A DNA stretch of 64,000 nt from Lachnospiraceae bacterium (GCA_022845955.1 AP025576.1:3348001-3412000), one strand, 5' to 3'. Positions 37,089-45,635 are shown, numbered from the stretch's first letter. Numbers and translations: made by a program. The notes: a model not told the origin generated them from the sequence alone.

Positions 37089-38639
37089 ATGGCAAAATCT
37101 TCCACACCCTCATATGTCGTGACACGCCGTATTTATGTGGAGCCCTGGCAGGCTGAAGTGATCAACCGGAAAATGGATCTTGGCAACAGGATGTACAATA
37201 ATGCCGTGCGCCACTATAAGCCCATCGTCGAAGCGCTCCGGCAGGACGTGTGGTTTGCCCACTGCCTGGGGGAATGGAAAAAGCTCCCCGATGACAGCCC
37301 TGCAAAGAAGGCATATTCAGACGAAATCAGCGTGTGCATGGAAGCTTACGGCCTCAGGGAATATGACATCCATGCGTATATGGGTGCCGGGAAGCAGGTT
37401 TCGTACCCGACCGGGCTGGGCATCAACATTGTCCAGAAGCTGGGCACGGCCCTGTACAAGTCTGTCAACAAGTCAGTCTTTTCAGGTACGGAGATCCATT
37501 TCCGCAAATACGGCACGACGAACAGCATGGAAGATAAGGCTGCCGGCAGCGGGATTATCTATAAGCCCCTGACGGATACCGTCGGCTTTGCCAAAATGAA
37601 ACTCCGCCTTAAGCCCATAAGGGCTGCGGACACCTACCTGCAGGAAGCCATGCGCGGTCGGATCAAATATTGCCGTATCGTAAGGGAGGCCTTCCACGGC
37701 GGGTACCGCTATTTCCTCCAGATCATCATGAAGGGCCGTGCCCCGGAGAAGATTACAATCGGCACCGGCTCCGGCGGGCTTGACCCCGGCGTAAGCACGA
37801 TGACCCTTACAGGCGATTTCGGGGTTGATTTTTACATCCTTGCTGAAGGAGTTGAAAAGTACGAGCGGATGGTCCGTGACGCAGCTACCAGATATGAGCG
37901 GCGCAGACGGCTTGCAAACCCGCAGAACTACAACTCGGACGGCACCATAAAAAAGGACACTAAAACCTTTAAGAAACACTGGAAGCACACGAAAGGGATG
38001 GACCGTGCCCTCATGGAACTCAAGGCCGCCTACCGGAAGAAGGCTTCTTTCATTAAAAACAGCCACGGCTACCTGACCAACAGGATCGTGGAAACCTACA
38101 GCCTGGTCGTCAAGGAGCCCATGGAATATGCCGCCCTTGCCAAAAGGGCAAAGAACCTGGCGATGCAGGAGAAAGCCTCTGAAGTAAAGAAAAAGGACGG
38201 CATCTTCAAAACAGTCCATAAGTATAAGAGACGGAAACGTTTCGGTTCCAGCATAGGCCGGAGGTCCCCTGCGGCCTTCATTAAACAGCTTGAATCAAAG
38301 GAATTACGCTACGGCGGCCTGATATACGACGTTAATGCATCGGTTTACCGGGCAAGCCAGTATGACCACGCCGCCGATGATTATACAAAGTACAGCCTGT
38401 CTGACCGCGTGAAGGAAGTCGGCGGGCACCTTGTCCAGCGGGACGCCTACAGCGGGTTCCTGCTGTGGAACTCCGACGGCATGGACCATCCCGACAGGGA
38501 TAAGTGCATCCAGAGGTTCCCCCAGTTCCTGGAAATGCAGGAAAAAGCCATTTTTGACGCCATGGCGAATGGCGACCCGACCGGGAACTTCGGCCTTAAA
38601 GATTTCCTTGCAGCCAATGTGGGCCAAAAGCCCGCTTGA
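37089..38639 (+). CDS. tnpB: TnpB-family RNA-guided nuclease (large variant)
   Basis: 516 residues from ATG 37089, 22 nt after tnpA. RuvC-like motifs are GLDPGVSTMTLTG (first Asp), VVKEPMEYAALAKRAK (Glu) and VQRDAYSGFLLWN (last Asp). The TnpB zinc finger of paired CxxC motifs normally between the last two is missing; ASQYDHAADDYTKYSLSDR stands there. TnpB proteins cut DNA guided by an RNA from the element's right end, which favours retention of the element. This longer, zinc-free form (usual length is about 400) is less studied. All three RuvC acids are present, so nuclease activity is possible. Confidence 0.88.
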   Translation: MAKSSTPSYVVTRRIYVEPWQAEVINRKMDLGNRMYNNAVRHYKPIVEALRQDVWFAHCLGEWKKLPDDSPAKKAYSDEISVCMEAYGLREYDIHAYMGAGKQVSYPTGLGINIVQKLGTALYKSVNKSVFSGTEIHFRKYGTTNSMEDKAAGSGIIYKPLTDTVGFAKMKLRLKPIRAADTYLQEAMRGRIKYCRIVREAFHGGYRYFLQIIMKGRAPEKITIGTGSGGLDPGVSTMTLTGDFGVDFYILAEGVEKYERMVRDAATRYERRRRLANPQNYNSDGTIKKDTKTFKKHWKHTKGMDRALMELKAAYRKKASFIKNSHGYLTNRIVETYSLVVKEPMEYAALAKRAKNLAMQEKASEVKKKDGIFKTVHKYKRRKRFGSSIGRRSPAAFIKQLESKELRYGGLIYDVNASVYRASQYDHAADDYTKYSLSDRVKEVGGHLVQRDAYSGFLLWNSDGMDHPDRDKCIQRFPQFLEMQEKAIFDAMANGDPTGNFGLKDFLAANVGQKPA

Positions 38640-38825
38640 CATAAAATGTAACCCGTTAACCTGTTGTCAAGGTGTAGCTGCGCCCCGCATGGAAGGGCAT
38701 GCCGTCTACGGGCGGAGCCCGAAGCCCATGAAAAATAACAGGGAAAACCTCCTATAACCTAACTCATATGTTGTGCGGAGGATGTACTTGGGAACCTGCC
38801 GCCCTAGGGCGTGCAGAGCAATCAG
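38600..38825 (+). ncRNA. Candidate omega (right-end) RNA of the TnpB element
   Basis: TnpB guides are made from the 3' end of tnpB and the right end of the element. The region after the tnpB stop contains several short stems, for example CCCGCATGGAAGGGCATGC, CGGGCGGAGCCCG and CGCCCTAGGGCG at 38800-38811. No gene is present here. The guide would be the bases just outside the true right end, so fixing that end matters. This is inference from family and position. Confidence 0.45.
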
Positions 38826-38965
38826 TGAAACTATTCCTTATATGCTTTCTTTGGATACAAATTGTCAAAAAGTATGTATTGTATTTGGATTGAATTTATA
38901 GACCATTTCTAAAAGTACAGAAAGGAATTGAGGAGCTGCATAGCTGTTAGCTGGCAGCCCTCTTT

Positions 38966-39562
38966 TTATATGATGTATTTTTTCCTTGATTGAAGATCCA
39001 GTACACATCTATGGAAGCTCATTGCATCCTGCTGGTCAAATATCACTTTCCCAAGCCTGCTTAGTGGAAGTTCCAGTATTTTATCCGGTATGTCCTGATT
39101 TGTAAATGCAGCCCATTTATAGGTTCTACTGATTTTTGAAGCATCATTTAATTTTTCAAGAATAGCATCCGCAAGCATGGCAGCCGGATGGTTGGAATAT
39201 TCCTTCTGGACATCTTCCGCAGAAAGTTTGTTGTACGAAAAATCACCGGAGAGGGAGGCGTTCACTACTTTATATCCATCTGGGCTTTCCTGAAAAACGG
39301 TAAGGAATAGATCTCCCTTCCCTGTCTCCACATTGATTGATTCGGAAAATTCAACACAAAACGATAATTTCCCAATTTCAGCCAGAAAAGTAAACATCTG
39401 GATCAGCATATACTCATGTTTTTCATCATCCATTGTTCCGGAATCGAACAGGCTAATGGGGTTATATTCGTCCAGCTTCCACGATACCCTTCCATTTTTA
39501 GTCCCTGTTGTCAGGTCTTCCAATAATTCCAGCTCATCACGGTCAAAAACACTCAAATCCAT
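38966..39562 (-). CDS. Hypothetical protein, minus strand
   Basis: 198 residues if started at ATG 39562, which has GAGGAATAGTGGG upstream; ATG 39577 is an alternative. It is acidic and has no membrane segment: SVFDRDELELLEDLTTGTKNG near the start, a beta-rich middle and CVLDLQSRKKYII at the end. This is the only larger hypothetical gene of the element on the minus strand, so it may be cargo. I do not recognise it. Confidence 0.55.
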   Translation of the reverse strand: MDLSVFDRDELELLEDLTTGTKNGRVSWKLDEYNPISLFDSGTMDDEKHEYMLIQMFTFLAEIGKLSFCVEFSESINVETGKGDLFLTVFQESPDGYKVVNASLSGDFSYNKLSAEDVQKEYSNHPAAMLADAILEKLNDASKISRTYKWAAFTNQDIPDKILELPLSRLGKVIFDQQDAMSFHRCVLDLQSRKKYII

Positions 39563-39744
39563 CCCACTATTCCTCATTTTTAGTTTTCTAAGCCACAATA
39601 CAGGTATACCATGAGCCGGAAAGCAAGTCCAGTAAAAATTAGGAGGATTTATTTAAACCTTTCAAATCCTTTTTATCCGGAACGAATTTCTTCATATTTC
39701 AAATGTAACCTTTGATGGAATATTTTAAAGAAAGGATATGGAGA

Positions 39745-40071
39745 ATGGAAGAACAGAAAAAACACATACAGATCGTAACGGCTACAGATTATGACGGTAC
39801 CGAAATCATTGTCCTTACAATGACATTCGAGGTGGACCGTGGTGTGGATATCATCCAGGCGGTCAAAGAAGCATCGAAAGAGTATATCCGGACAGATGAA
39901 GGCAGGGCATTTTACAGGTATACCTGCAACTGCTTCAACTGGGGCGATTTCTGGAACAATGTTCCCAATGAGATCTGTGAAAAATATGGTTTTAAAAAAA
40001 TTGATTCCGGAGTCAGCAATTTTCAGGTCAATCTGAATGAACAGCTCGTAGATGATGAGATGGAAGAATAA
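39745..40071 (+). CDS. Small hypothetical protein
   Basis: 108 residues from ATG 39745; AAAGGATATGGAGA lies upstream. The protein is acidic: HIQIVTATDYDGTEIIVLTMTFEVDRGVDI, then NCFNWGDFWNNVPNEICEKYGFKKID. It lies 24 nt before the DUF1351 gene, so they probably form an operon. No motif recognised. Confidence 0.6.
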   Translation: MEEQKKHIQIVTATDYDGTEIIVLTMTFEVDRGVDIIQAVKEASKEYIRTDEGRAFYRYTCNCFNWGDFWNNVPNEICEKYGFKKIDSGVSNFQVNLNEQLVDDEMEE

Positions 40072-40095
40072 ATATTTTGGGAAAGGAAGAAAATT

Positions 40096-41280
40096 ATGGA
40101 AAAATTAACTCTTAAGAGCAACATTCAGCCGGCAGTCATGTCCTTTAACCTTCAGGAGATCAAATCCAATCTGGACGCAAGGCTGGAGGACTACAGAAAG
40201 CTTGTGGTTACGGAAGATTCCCTCGCAGGCTGCAAAAATGCCAGCCGGGAACTCGCATCTTTCCGAAACAGGCTCGACGAATTCCGGAAAACTCAGAAAA
40301 AGGAAGCGGAGAAGCCGATCAACACTTTTGAGAAGGAAGTGAAAGACCTGATCGAACAGGTGAAGGAAGCGGAAAAACCGCTCAATGATGCTCTTGAAGT
40401 TTATTCGGAAAAAGAGCGGCAGAAAAAGCGAGATTTTGCGAAAAGCAAATTTAAAGAGGCTGCTGAACAGATCGGATTACGCCCGGAATACTGTGCGATG
40501 TTCGTAAGCAAAAAGGAGTTTACGAATGTAAACACAACCCTGAAATCAATCCGTGAAGACGTCCAAGCCCAGGCTGAAGCCCTGAGGCAGAAGCAGGACG
40601 AACATGACCGAAATATCGCCCTGATCCAGGAAACCGTCGAAACAGAGAATGCCAGGATCCAGGTCAAGCTCAGCCATGAAGAGTTCATGGAAGAATATGA
40701 GCGGACAGATGATGTCCTGGGAGTTATCCGGAAGATCAAGAAACGTGCTGAGGATATCTTTCAGCAGGAGAAACGGCTGGAAGAGGAGCGGCTGGAACGG
40801 GAAAGGAAGGAAAAAGAACGGCTCGAACAGGAGCGGCTGCGGCGCGAGCAGGAAGAACAGGAACGGATGAAACAGGAGCAACTGGAAATGGAGCGGCAGG
40901 AGCGGGAACGGCTTGCGGCAGAAGAGGCTGCGTCAAAAAGTGCTGCCGAAACAGCAGAGACCGGGAATGCCCAGACTGATGTACCTGATATGGGGGAAGC
41001 GATTACAATCCCCTCTGAACTGTTCGATTCCATTGCTACGCCTGTCAGTGCCGTCTTGGATAAAAGAGAAACGCCTTCAATGGCTGCGCCTGGCGGAACT
41101 TGTGCGGGAGAGACTGGTCGGGAAGTAGCTGCTGCCGAGAATGCGCCTGATGTTAAGATTGAGAAACAGTTTGAAGTAACTTTCCGTGTTACAGGAGGAT
41201 TCGATGCTCTGAGGACACTGAATCAGTATTTAAAGGAAAAGGGTATTGCATATCAGGTATTAGAGCAGAAAAAGCTTTAA
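40096..41280 (+). CDS. DUF1351 coiled-coil protein
   Basis: 394 residues from ATG 40096 with GGGAAAGGAAG upstream. The N-terminal 220 residues match the phage-type DUF1351 domain (NLQEIKSNLDARLEDYRKLVVTEDS, AEKPINTFEKEVKDLIEQVKEAEKPLNDAL). A long Glu/Arg-rich coiled coil follows (about 220-280), then a low-complexity linker and a C-terminal domain KIEKQFEVTFRVTGGFDALRTLNQYLKEKGIAY. DUF1351 genes usually stand next to recombinase (RecT/Bet) genes in prophages; none is found here. Function is unknown, perhaps in DNA recombination. Confidence 0.8.
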   Translation: MEKLTLKSNIQPAVMSFNLQEIKSNLDARLEDYRKLVVTEDSLAGCKNASRELASFRNRLDEFRKTQKKEAEKPINTFEKEVKDLIEQVKEAEKPLNDALEVYSEKERQKKRDFAKSKFKEAAEQIGLRPEYCAMFVSKKEFTNVNTTLKSIREDVQAQAEALRQKQDEHDRNIALIQETVETENARIQVKLSHEEFMEEYERTDDVLGVIRKIKKRAEDIFQQEKRLEEERLERERKEKERLEQERLRREQEEQERMKQEQLEMERQERERLAAEEAASKSAAETAETGNAQTDVPDMGEAITIPSELFDSIATPVSAVLDKRETPSMAAPGGTCAGETGREVAAAENAPDVKIEKQFEVTFRVTGGFDALRTLNQYLKEKGIAYQVLEQKKL

Positions 41281-41418
41281 CCAAAAGTATTATCGGTATA
41301 ATGACAGGCATAGTAGTCTGTGTTATCATTACAGCAGTGAAAGATATGGTGGAAGTCATCGGAAAAAGAAAGCTTTGCTATCAAAAAAGATAAATGGAAA
41401 AAGGAGCTTTTATATAAA

Positions 41419-42369
41419 ATGAAATTTACGGTAAACTATGATATGAAGGAACGAGGCTTGTCAACTTTATTTTTATACCAATACTTTACGGTTGATTACC
41501 AACAACGCAAAAATTGGGATTATAAAAACCTGCAGCAATACCTAGCAAAATACCGACTCCATATCAGTGAATCGGTTCGTGAACGATATAAGAAATCTCA
41601 CTCTGTATACGAACAACTTAATGATTTGGAGGATAGCGATTCTTCCTTTGCTGTTGACCGTAATAACGGGATAAGATACAAGGGAAAAAAACAGAATATC
41701 AGATGTAGAGTACCAATGAATGTGGTAAACATATTTAAGAATTTATTTATCAGTACATTGGTCTATGATGCAGAGAAAAAAACGATTCCGCAAGGAGAGT
41801 CCATAAAGTTTGAATTTGATACCCAGAATTACACTGTGTGTATTGTAGATCTTATCCTGTATCAACCTCAGAATAATCCGTATTTCTGCTATGCAAGAAA
41901 TGCAATAAGTACACTTTCAGTGGAGGCAATTGGTTTAAATCAATATGCCATAGACAAAGATAAAAAAATAAGAGACTTTTATGATCGGAGGCAAATGTCC
42001 AAATGGAGGGATCGTTCCAATCTAAAAAAGGATAATGCTCTGGATGGAAAGCCTGGTGTTTATATGCTCTTCAATAAGGATAAAGGTCATATTTATATCG
42101 GCAAAGCCAAAAACCTTCTAAACAGAATCAAGCAGCACAGTGAAGATCCGAAGGATCCAATAAACGATTATACGCACTATCGCTACAGCGTTATTTCGGA
42201 AGAATATTCAGAATTGTTGTATTTGATTGAAAACGCAGCAATTCACGATGTGGCTTGGATTATTGATATGCCAACAGCTAAAGTCTATACGCCAAGTTTA
42301 TCAAAAAAATTCTCCTTAACGAATTGTAAGCTGATAAATAATGTGGAGCATCAAACACGTAAACAATGA
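41419..42369 (+). CDS. GIY-YIG nuclease-domain protein
   Basis: 316 residues from ATG 41419 with AAAGGAGC upstream. The C-terminal third has a GIY-YIG fold: GVYMLFNKDKGHIYIGKAKNLLNRIKQH, with the Arg and a later Glu (LLYLIENAAIHD). The N-terminal 190 residues are unrecognised, with a DNA-binding-like charge pattern. Such proteins in mobile elements can be homing-type or defence nucleases; the target is unknown. A gap of about 140 nt precedes it and 670 nt without a gene follow. Confidence 0.75.
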   Translation: MKFTVNYDMKERGLSTLFLYQYFTVDYQQRKNWDYKNLQQYLAKYRLHISESVRERYKKSHSVYEQLNDLEDSDSSFAVDRNNGIRYKGKKQNIRCRVPMNVVNIFKNLFISTLVYDAEKKTIPQGESIKFEFDTQNYTVCIVDLILYQPQNNPYFCYARNAISTLSVEAIGLNQYAIDKDKKIRDFYDRRQMSKWRDRSNLKKDNALDGKPGVYMLFNKDKGHIYIGKAKNLLNRIKQHSEDPKDPINDYTHYRYSVISEEYSELLYLIENAAIHDVAWIIDMPTAKVYTPSLSKKFSLTNCKLINNVEHQTRKQ

Positions 42370-43060
42370 AACATCCCCGTCTATGTTGGTACTATCTGTT
42401 CGACTTATGTTTTAAATAGCACAAAAATATGCGTTTTCAAAATGACGATCTTCTGAAATTGAAACGTGGCTTTTTTCGCAGGTCAGACGCGGAGCACATG
42501 GGTTCACTTTTGCCATTTCACAATACCAGGACTTATACAGACGATGCCCATTTAGAAGCAGAACCCAAAAAGTTCTTACGGGGCCGTCTCATGAGTCCCT
42601 CCCTGTAGGACGGCGCCTTCTCTGCACTGGTACTCTCCCGCAGAGACTTTGCACCAGATTTCTCTGAAATCGAAATGGGTCTTCAGCCTGAATTAAGATA
42701 AAAATTAGTATAATTGACAGGAAGCATCCAACATCACCGGTTGGGTGCTTTTCTTTGTATGACTGACATGCCATCAGTCTGAAGCAAAGGACCACAAGAG
42801 ACGAGGTCAATCCCTTAGCGACACCCAAGTTCACATCGTAAGGTACTGGCGGTAAGTAGGCTTAGCAAAATCGTAGTCTGCCAAAAAAAGAACTGGATAC
42901 AATGCGCGCACGACAGACAAACTGACAAGGAACTGAGGATCCCTAAAGGCGTGTACGGTGGTGTGAGAGGAAAAAAGAATTTTACCTGCTCAGTTCGAAG
43001 ATGATGTATTTTTCAAAAAATCATATTTCTCCTATAAGGAAATAATTGAAAGGGGAAATG
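42370..43060 (+). other. Non-coding 0.69 kb with terminator and possible group II intron remnant
   Basis: No convincing gene. A terminator lies at 42722-42757. From about 42835 to 42985 the sequence ends CCTAAAGGCGTGTACGG, then TGGTGTGAGAGG, which reads like the domain V/VI end of a bacterial group II intron. No reverse transcriptase is present, so at most it is a remnant. Confidence 0.4.
42722..42757 (+). terminator. Rho-independent terminator
   Basis: GCATCCAAC and GTTGGGTGC form a nine-pair stem (one T-G pair) around ATCACCG, followed by TTTTCTTT. It is upstream of xis and could stop read-through into the recombination genes. Confidence 0.75.
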
Positions 43061-43063
43061 TAT

Positions 43064-43261
43064 ATGAAGCAAGAAATACCTGTTTGGGAAAAACTCAATC
43101 TTTCATTTGAAGAAGCTGCCGCTTATTCCGGGATCGGAATAAATAAATTACGTAGCATTGCAAACGATCCGCGATGCAGCTTTGTTATCCGCATCGGCAA
43201 CAAAAAACTTATAAAGAGGAAAAAATTTGAAGAATATCTTTCGTCTGCCTTCGAAATATGA
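43064..43261 (+). CDS. xis: Tn916-type excisionase
   Basis: 65 residues from ATG 43064 (AAGGGG upstream). IPVWEKLNLSFEEAAAYSGIGINKLRSI followed by KKLIKRKKFEEYLSS is the Tn916 Xis winged-helix pattern. It bends DNA at the element ends and directs the integrase toward excision. It lies immediately before int, as in Tn916. Full length. Confidence 0.92.
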   Translation: MKQEIPVWEKLNLSFEEAAAYSGIGINKLRSIANDPRCSFVIRIGNKKLIKRKKFEEYLSSAFEI

Positions 43262-43342
43262 GCTATTGTCAATTAATCTGTGGTTTTACGGCCATGTTTG
43301 CCGTATAGACTCATGGTATCGTCAAAATAAATATTGAGGTAT

Positions 43343-43381
43343 AGAGAATTACATGATATTCTATATTATAGTTAATTCTCT
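43343..43381 (+). promoter_or_regulatory. Inverted repeat before int
   Basis: AGAGAATTA (43343-43351) and TTAATTCTCT (43372-43381) form a hairpin ending 16 nt before the int start codon. It could affect int translation or bind a regulator; nothing more can be said. Confidence 0.5.
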
Positions 43382-43397
43382 ATCCAGAGGAAGTTCT

Positions 43398-44657
43398 ATG
43401 GGTAAAGATTTAAGCGGTAAAGAACTCGGTAAGGGCATATGTCAACGTAAAGATGGGAGGTATTGCGGAAGATATGTAGACAGGTTTGGTGTGCGTCGTT
43501 CTGTATACAGCGATACACTGGCTTCATTGAGAGTAGAGTATGCAAAAGCTATCTATGAAGATCATGAAAAACTGAATATAATAGATGATACCATAACATT
43601 GAATCAATGGTATGAAAAATGGCTTTCTGTCTACAAATATGGGATTATAAAGAGAAATACAAAAGAAGGTTATATTAGAGTTTATCGAAAACATATTCAG
43701 CCTATTTTAGGAAATATGAGGATAAACGACATAACAAAGACGCAAATACAGCAAATAGTGAACAATCTTCACAAACAAGGATATGCATATGAAACTCCTC
43801 ACAGAATCCAGGTGATGCTGTACGATATGTTTGACAAGGCACTAAATGACCAATTTATCAGGAGAAATCCAGCAAAAGGTGTTAAGGTTATACGTGATGA
43901 AGAGAAAGACCCTAGAGTAATGTCCAGAGAAGAGCAAAGCGTCTTCTTTGACTGCTGCAAGGGTACATTCTATGATAACCTTTTTGTATTATGTGTAAAT
44001 ACAGGTATAAGGCCAGGTGAATCATGTGCAATTGATAGGGACTCCGTCGACTTAAAGCATAGAGAACTTCGTATTGATAAAACACTGATTTACCAGAAGT
44101 GGGAAGGCGATTCGAAGAAAACCATACACATAGATACCCCCAAAACCAAGGCAAGCGTTAGAACAGTTCCACTCAATGATAATGCTGTCTTGGCAATAAA
44201 AAAACAGCTTCTTCAAAAAAAGGTTCTTGAAGAACGATACGGATTAAAATATTGTGAGAAACAATTCAAAGACTTATTGTTCACTACGAAATTTAATACA
44301 CCTGTCATTGAACAGACCTTTATTGATGCTATTGACCGGATAGTTGATGAAATCAATTTGGTCCTTGATCCTTTGGAACAATTTGATCGTATCACTCCAC
44401 ATTGCTTTCGCCATACTTTTGCAACCAGGTGCCTTGAAGGAAATATGAAACCCAAAGTTCTTCAAAAAATCCTTGGGCACGCAACTTTGGAGATGACAAT
44501 GAATCTGTACGCTCATGTTTTAAAGGAGGAGAAAGATTCTCAGATTGAGCTATTACAGGAACAAATAGATCTACTGAATAATCTTGATGCTCAAATAACC
44601 GAACGAAGATTTTCGGAGATGCTTCAAAAGGATTCAAAGATAATCAGGTTAGATTAA
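43398..44657 (+). CDS. int: Tn916-type tyrosine integrase
   Basis: 419 residues from ATG 43398 (AGAGGAAG upstream). The N-terminal arm-binding domain (about 1-70) is followed by the core-binding domain (about 80-170) and the catalytic domain with NTGIRPGE (Arg), HCFRHTFATR (His-x-x-Arg), GHATLEMTMNLYAHV (His and Tyr). All catalytic residues seem present. It cuts and joins at the element ends; the two AAAATGGTGTCAA repeats just downstream are probable arm sites. The gene is complete, so excision may still be possible. Confidence 0.95.
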   Translation: MGKDLSGKELGKGICQRKDGRYCGRYVDRFGVRRSVYSDTLASLRVEYAKAIYEDHEKLNIIDDTITLNQWYEKWLSVYKYGIIKRNTKEGYIRVYRKHIQPILGNMRINDITKTQIQQIVNNLHKQGYAYETPHRIQVMLYDMFDKALNDQFIRRNPAKGVKVIRDEEKDPRVMSREEQSVFFDCCKGTFYDNLFVLCVNTGIRPGESCAIDRDSVDLKHRELRIDKTLIYQKWEGDSKKTIHIDTPKTKASVRTVPLNDNAVLAIKKQLLQKKVLEERYGLKYCEKQFKDLLFTTKFNTPVIEQTFIDAIDRIVDEINLVLDPLEQFDRITPHCFRHTFATRCLEGNMKPKVLQKILGHATLEMTMNLYAHVLKEEKDSQIELLQEQIDLLNNLDAQITERRFSEMLQKDSKIIRLD

Positions 44658-44699
44658 TTGTAAAGTTTAATAAAATCAAAGGCGAAAATGGATGGATAC

Positions 44700-44733
44700 A
44701 AAATGGTGTCAATTTTGGAGAAAATGGTGTCAA
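44700..44733 (+). repeat. Direct repeats AAAATGGTGTCAA (probable integrase arm sites)
   Basis: Two perfect 13-bp copies at 44700-44712 and 44721-44733, 21 bp apart (two helical turns, same face). Their position after int and about 28 nt before the proposed junction matches arm-type sites of Tn916-like integrases. Confidence 0.65.
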
Positions 44734-44760
44734 GGTTCGGAAAAGTTCAGTAGAATCGGG

Positions 44761-44766
44761 CATTTC
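44761..44766 (+). other. Proposed right junction (CATTTC), also seen at 28052-28057
   Basis: CATTTC occurs at the last recognisable GH95 codons on the left and 28 nt beyond the arm sites on the right. A six-base shared sequence is weak evidence, but both copies lie where the junctions are expected. Confidence 0.4.
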
Positions 44767-44883
44767 AGGATATTAACCACATACACCTGGCTGAATTATT
44801 ATGTGTATCAGGCGACACCCTATGATCTCGGTGAGATATAGAGTTTGCCGGGGAAACAGAAAGGCGGTGTATGGAATAACGAC

Positions 44884-44919
44884 AGCCCCGGGGAGAGACG
44901 ATCCCTCCGGGGCTTTTTT
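44884..44919 (+). terminator. Rho-independent terminator
   Basis: AGCCCCGG (44884-44891) pairs with CCGGGGCT (44907-44914), extended by GGAG with CTCC-like pairs, followed by TTTTTT. It ends plus-strand transcription from the element or an old gene here. Between it and 44767 no gene is seen. Confidence 0.85.
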
Positions 44920-44994
44920 GTATTGGAAGTGTGCCGGAAGTACCGGAGGAACGGGTGCAAAATAGAAGGTTCTGTCAATTTTCCTTACATGCCC

Positions 44995-45258
44995 TCAATT
45001 ACCGGGACAATCAAAGCAAAACAGCGCATTAAAATCAATCCCTACAATATCTACATAGGCAATTAAAAAATCCACCGAAGGATTCACGTTTCCCTGTTCT
45101 ATCCGGGTCATATTATAGCTGTTTGTAGGCACTCCCCGAAGCTGCAGTTCTCTAATCACATCCACCTCTTTAAGGCCCCTGGCTTTTCTGTATTTTCTTA
45201 TGTTTGCCCCAATTCGGTTAATACAGCCGGTCTGGATGATTTTTTCGTTTTTTGCCAT
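44995..45258 (-). CDS. XRE-family helix-turn-helix regulator
   Basis: 87 residues on the minus strand. RIGANIRKYRKARGLKEVDVIRELQLRGVPTNSYNMTRIEQGNVNPSVDFLIAYVDIVGID is a Cro/CI-type helix-turn-helix with little else. It is divergent from the small gene at 45420, and the 161 nt between them contain that gene's promoter. It probably regulates itself and that neighbour. Target otherwise unknown. Confidence 0.85.
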   Translation of the reverse strand: MAKNEKIIQTGCINRIGANIRKYRKARGLKEVDVIRELQLRGVPTNSYNMTRIEQGNVNPSVDFLIAYVDIVGIDFNALFCFDCPGN

Positions 45259-45341
45259 AATTACATTCTCTTAATAATGAAATCTGTGGATACATAATAA
45301 TTTACTTATTGCAATAATAATGGTTATTATGTGTAGAAAAG

Positions 45342-45371
45342 TTGCACAATATGCAGTTTTAGCATTATAAT
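45342..45371 (+). promoter_or_regulatory. Sigma-A-like promoter
   Basis: TTGCAC (45342-45347), 18-nt spacer, TATAAT (45366-45371). It drives the small gene at 45420. AT-rich repeats just upstream (TTATTGCAATAATAA) could be the site of the divergent XRE regulator. Confidence 0.7.
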
Positions 45372-45419
45372 AGCTGTAAGTTGTGTCGCTCAGGCAAAAG
45401 AAAGAGAGTGGAGGCAGAT

Positions 45420-45608
45420 ATGAATTTATATATATCCAAAGAAGATGTGACAAATGTATTGAATGAAAGACTGAAAATCCTGACAAATGAAGACGTTCCG
45501 GATGATGAAGAGGTAAAAGTCATATTAGATGCCTTAGATTATTATGCACCTATAATGCAGTCGGCAGTAGAAGAAAGTTATATAAATTTTGTTGACCGGT
45601 ATTTGTAA
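45420..45608 (+). CDS. Small hypothetical acidic protein
   Basis: 62 residues from ATG 45420 with GTGGAGG 6 nt upstream and a clear promoter. It is acidic and helical: ISKEDVTNVLNERLKILTNEDVPDDEEVKVILDALDYYAPIMQSAVEESYINFV. Divergent to an XRE regulator. Function unknown; a regulatory partner or antitoxin-like role is possible but unsupported. Confidence 0.6.
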   Translation: MNLYISKEDVTNVLNERLKILTNEDVPDDEEVKVILDALDYYAPIMQSAVEESYINFVDRYL

Positions 45609-45635
45609 CAAAGGAAAAGACCGAATTTCTTCCTG

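Larger units (their letters stand above)
36504..38825 (+). mobile_element. IS605-type element with tnpA and tnpB
   Basis: A left hairpin lies at 36516-36536 (CCCC-CGGTT with AACCG-T-GGGG), followed by tnpA and tnpB in the same direction and a structured right end with the palindrome CGCCCTAGGGCG at 38800-38811. This is the classical layout for transposition through single-stranded DNA. Composition is GC-rich compared with its neighbours. Exact ends are uncertain, because no target duplication is made. Confidence 0.75.
28058..44760 (+). mobile_element. Defective ICE-like integrative element (Tn916-type Xis/Int) with two nested IS200/IS605-family insertions
   Basis: About 16.7 kb. The right end carries xis (43064) and int (43398), the left end parA/parB and small DNA-binding proteins. 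CATTTC occurs at both proposed junctions (28052-28057 and 44761-44766). Two perfect AAAATGGTGTCAA repeats lie 28 nt inside the right end, and ACACC-type motifs in inverse orientation lie just inside the left end. No relaxase, coupling protein, VirB4 or conjugation gene is seen, so the element is either a remnant or needs help to move. Boundaries are inferred to within tens of bases. Confidence 0.68.

Noticed and set aside
37482..38219. 245-codon minus-strand frame inside tnpB
   Set aside because: It is the antisense shadow of a clear TnpB reading frame.
41301..41393. 30-codon frame with a hydrophobic start between DUF1351 and GIY-YIG genes
   Set aside because: Very short, weak ribosome site, no family; may be a remnant but cannot be supported.
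44845..45066. 73-codon plus-strand frame after the integrase
   Set aside because: It spans a strong terminator and overlaps the XRE gene on the other strand; not a credible gene.
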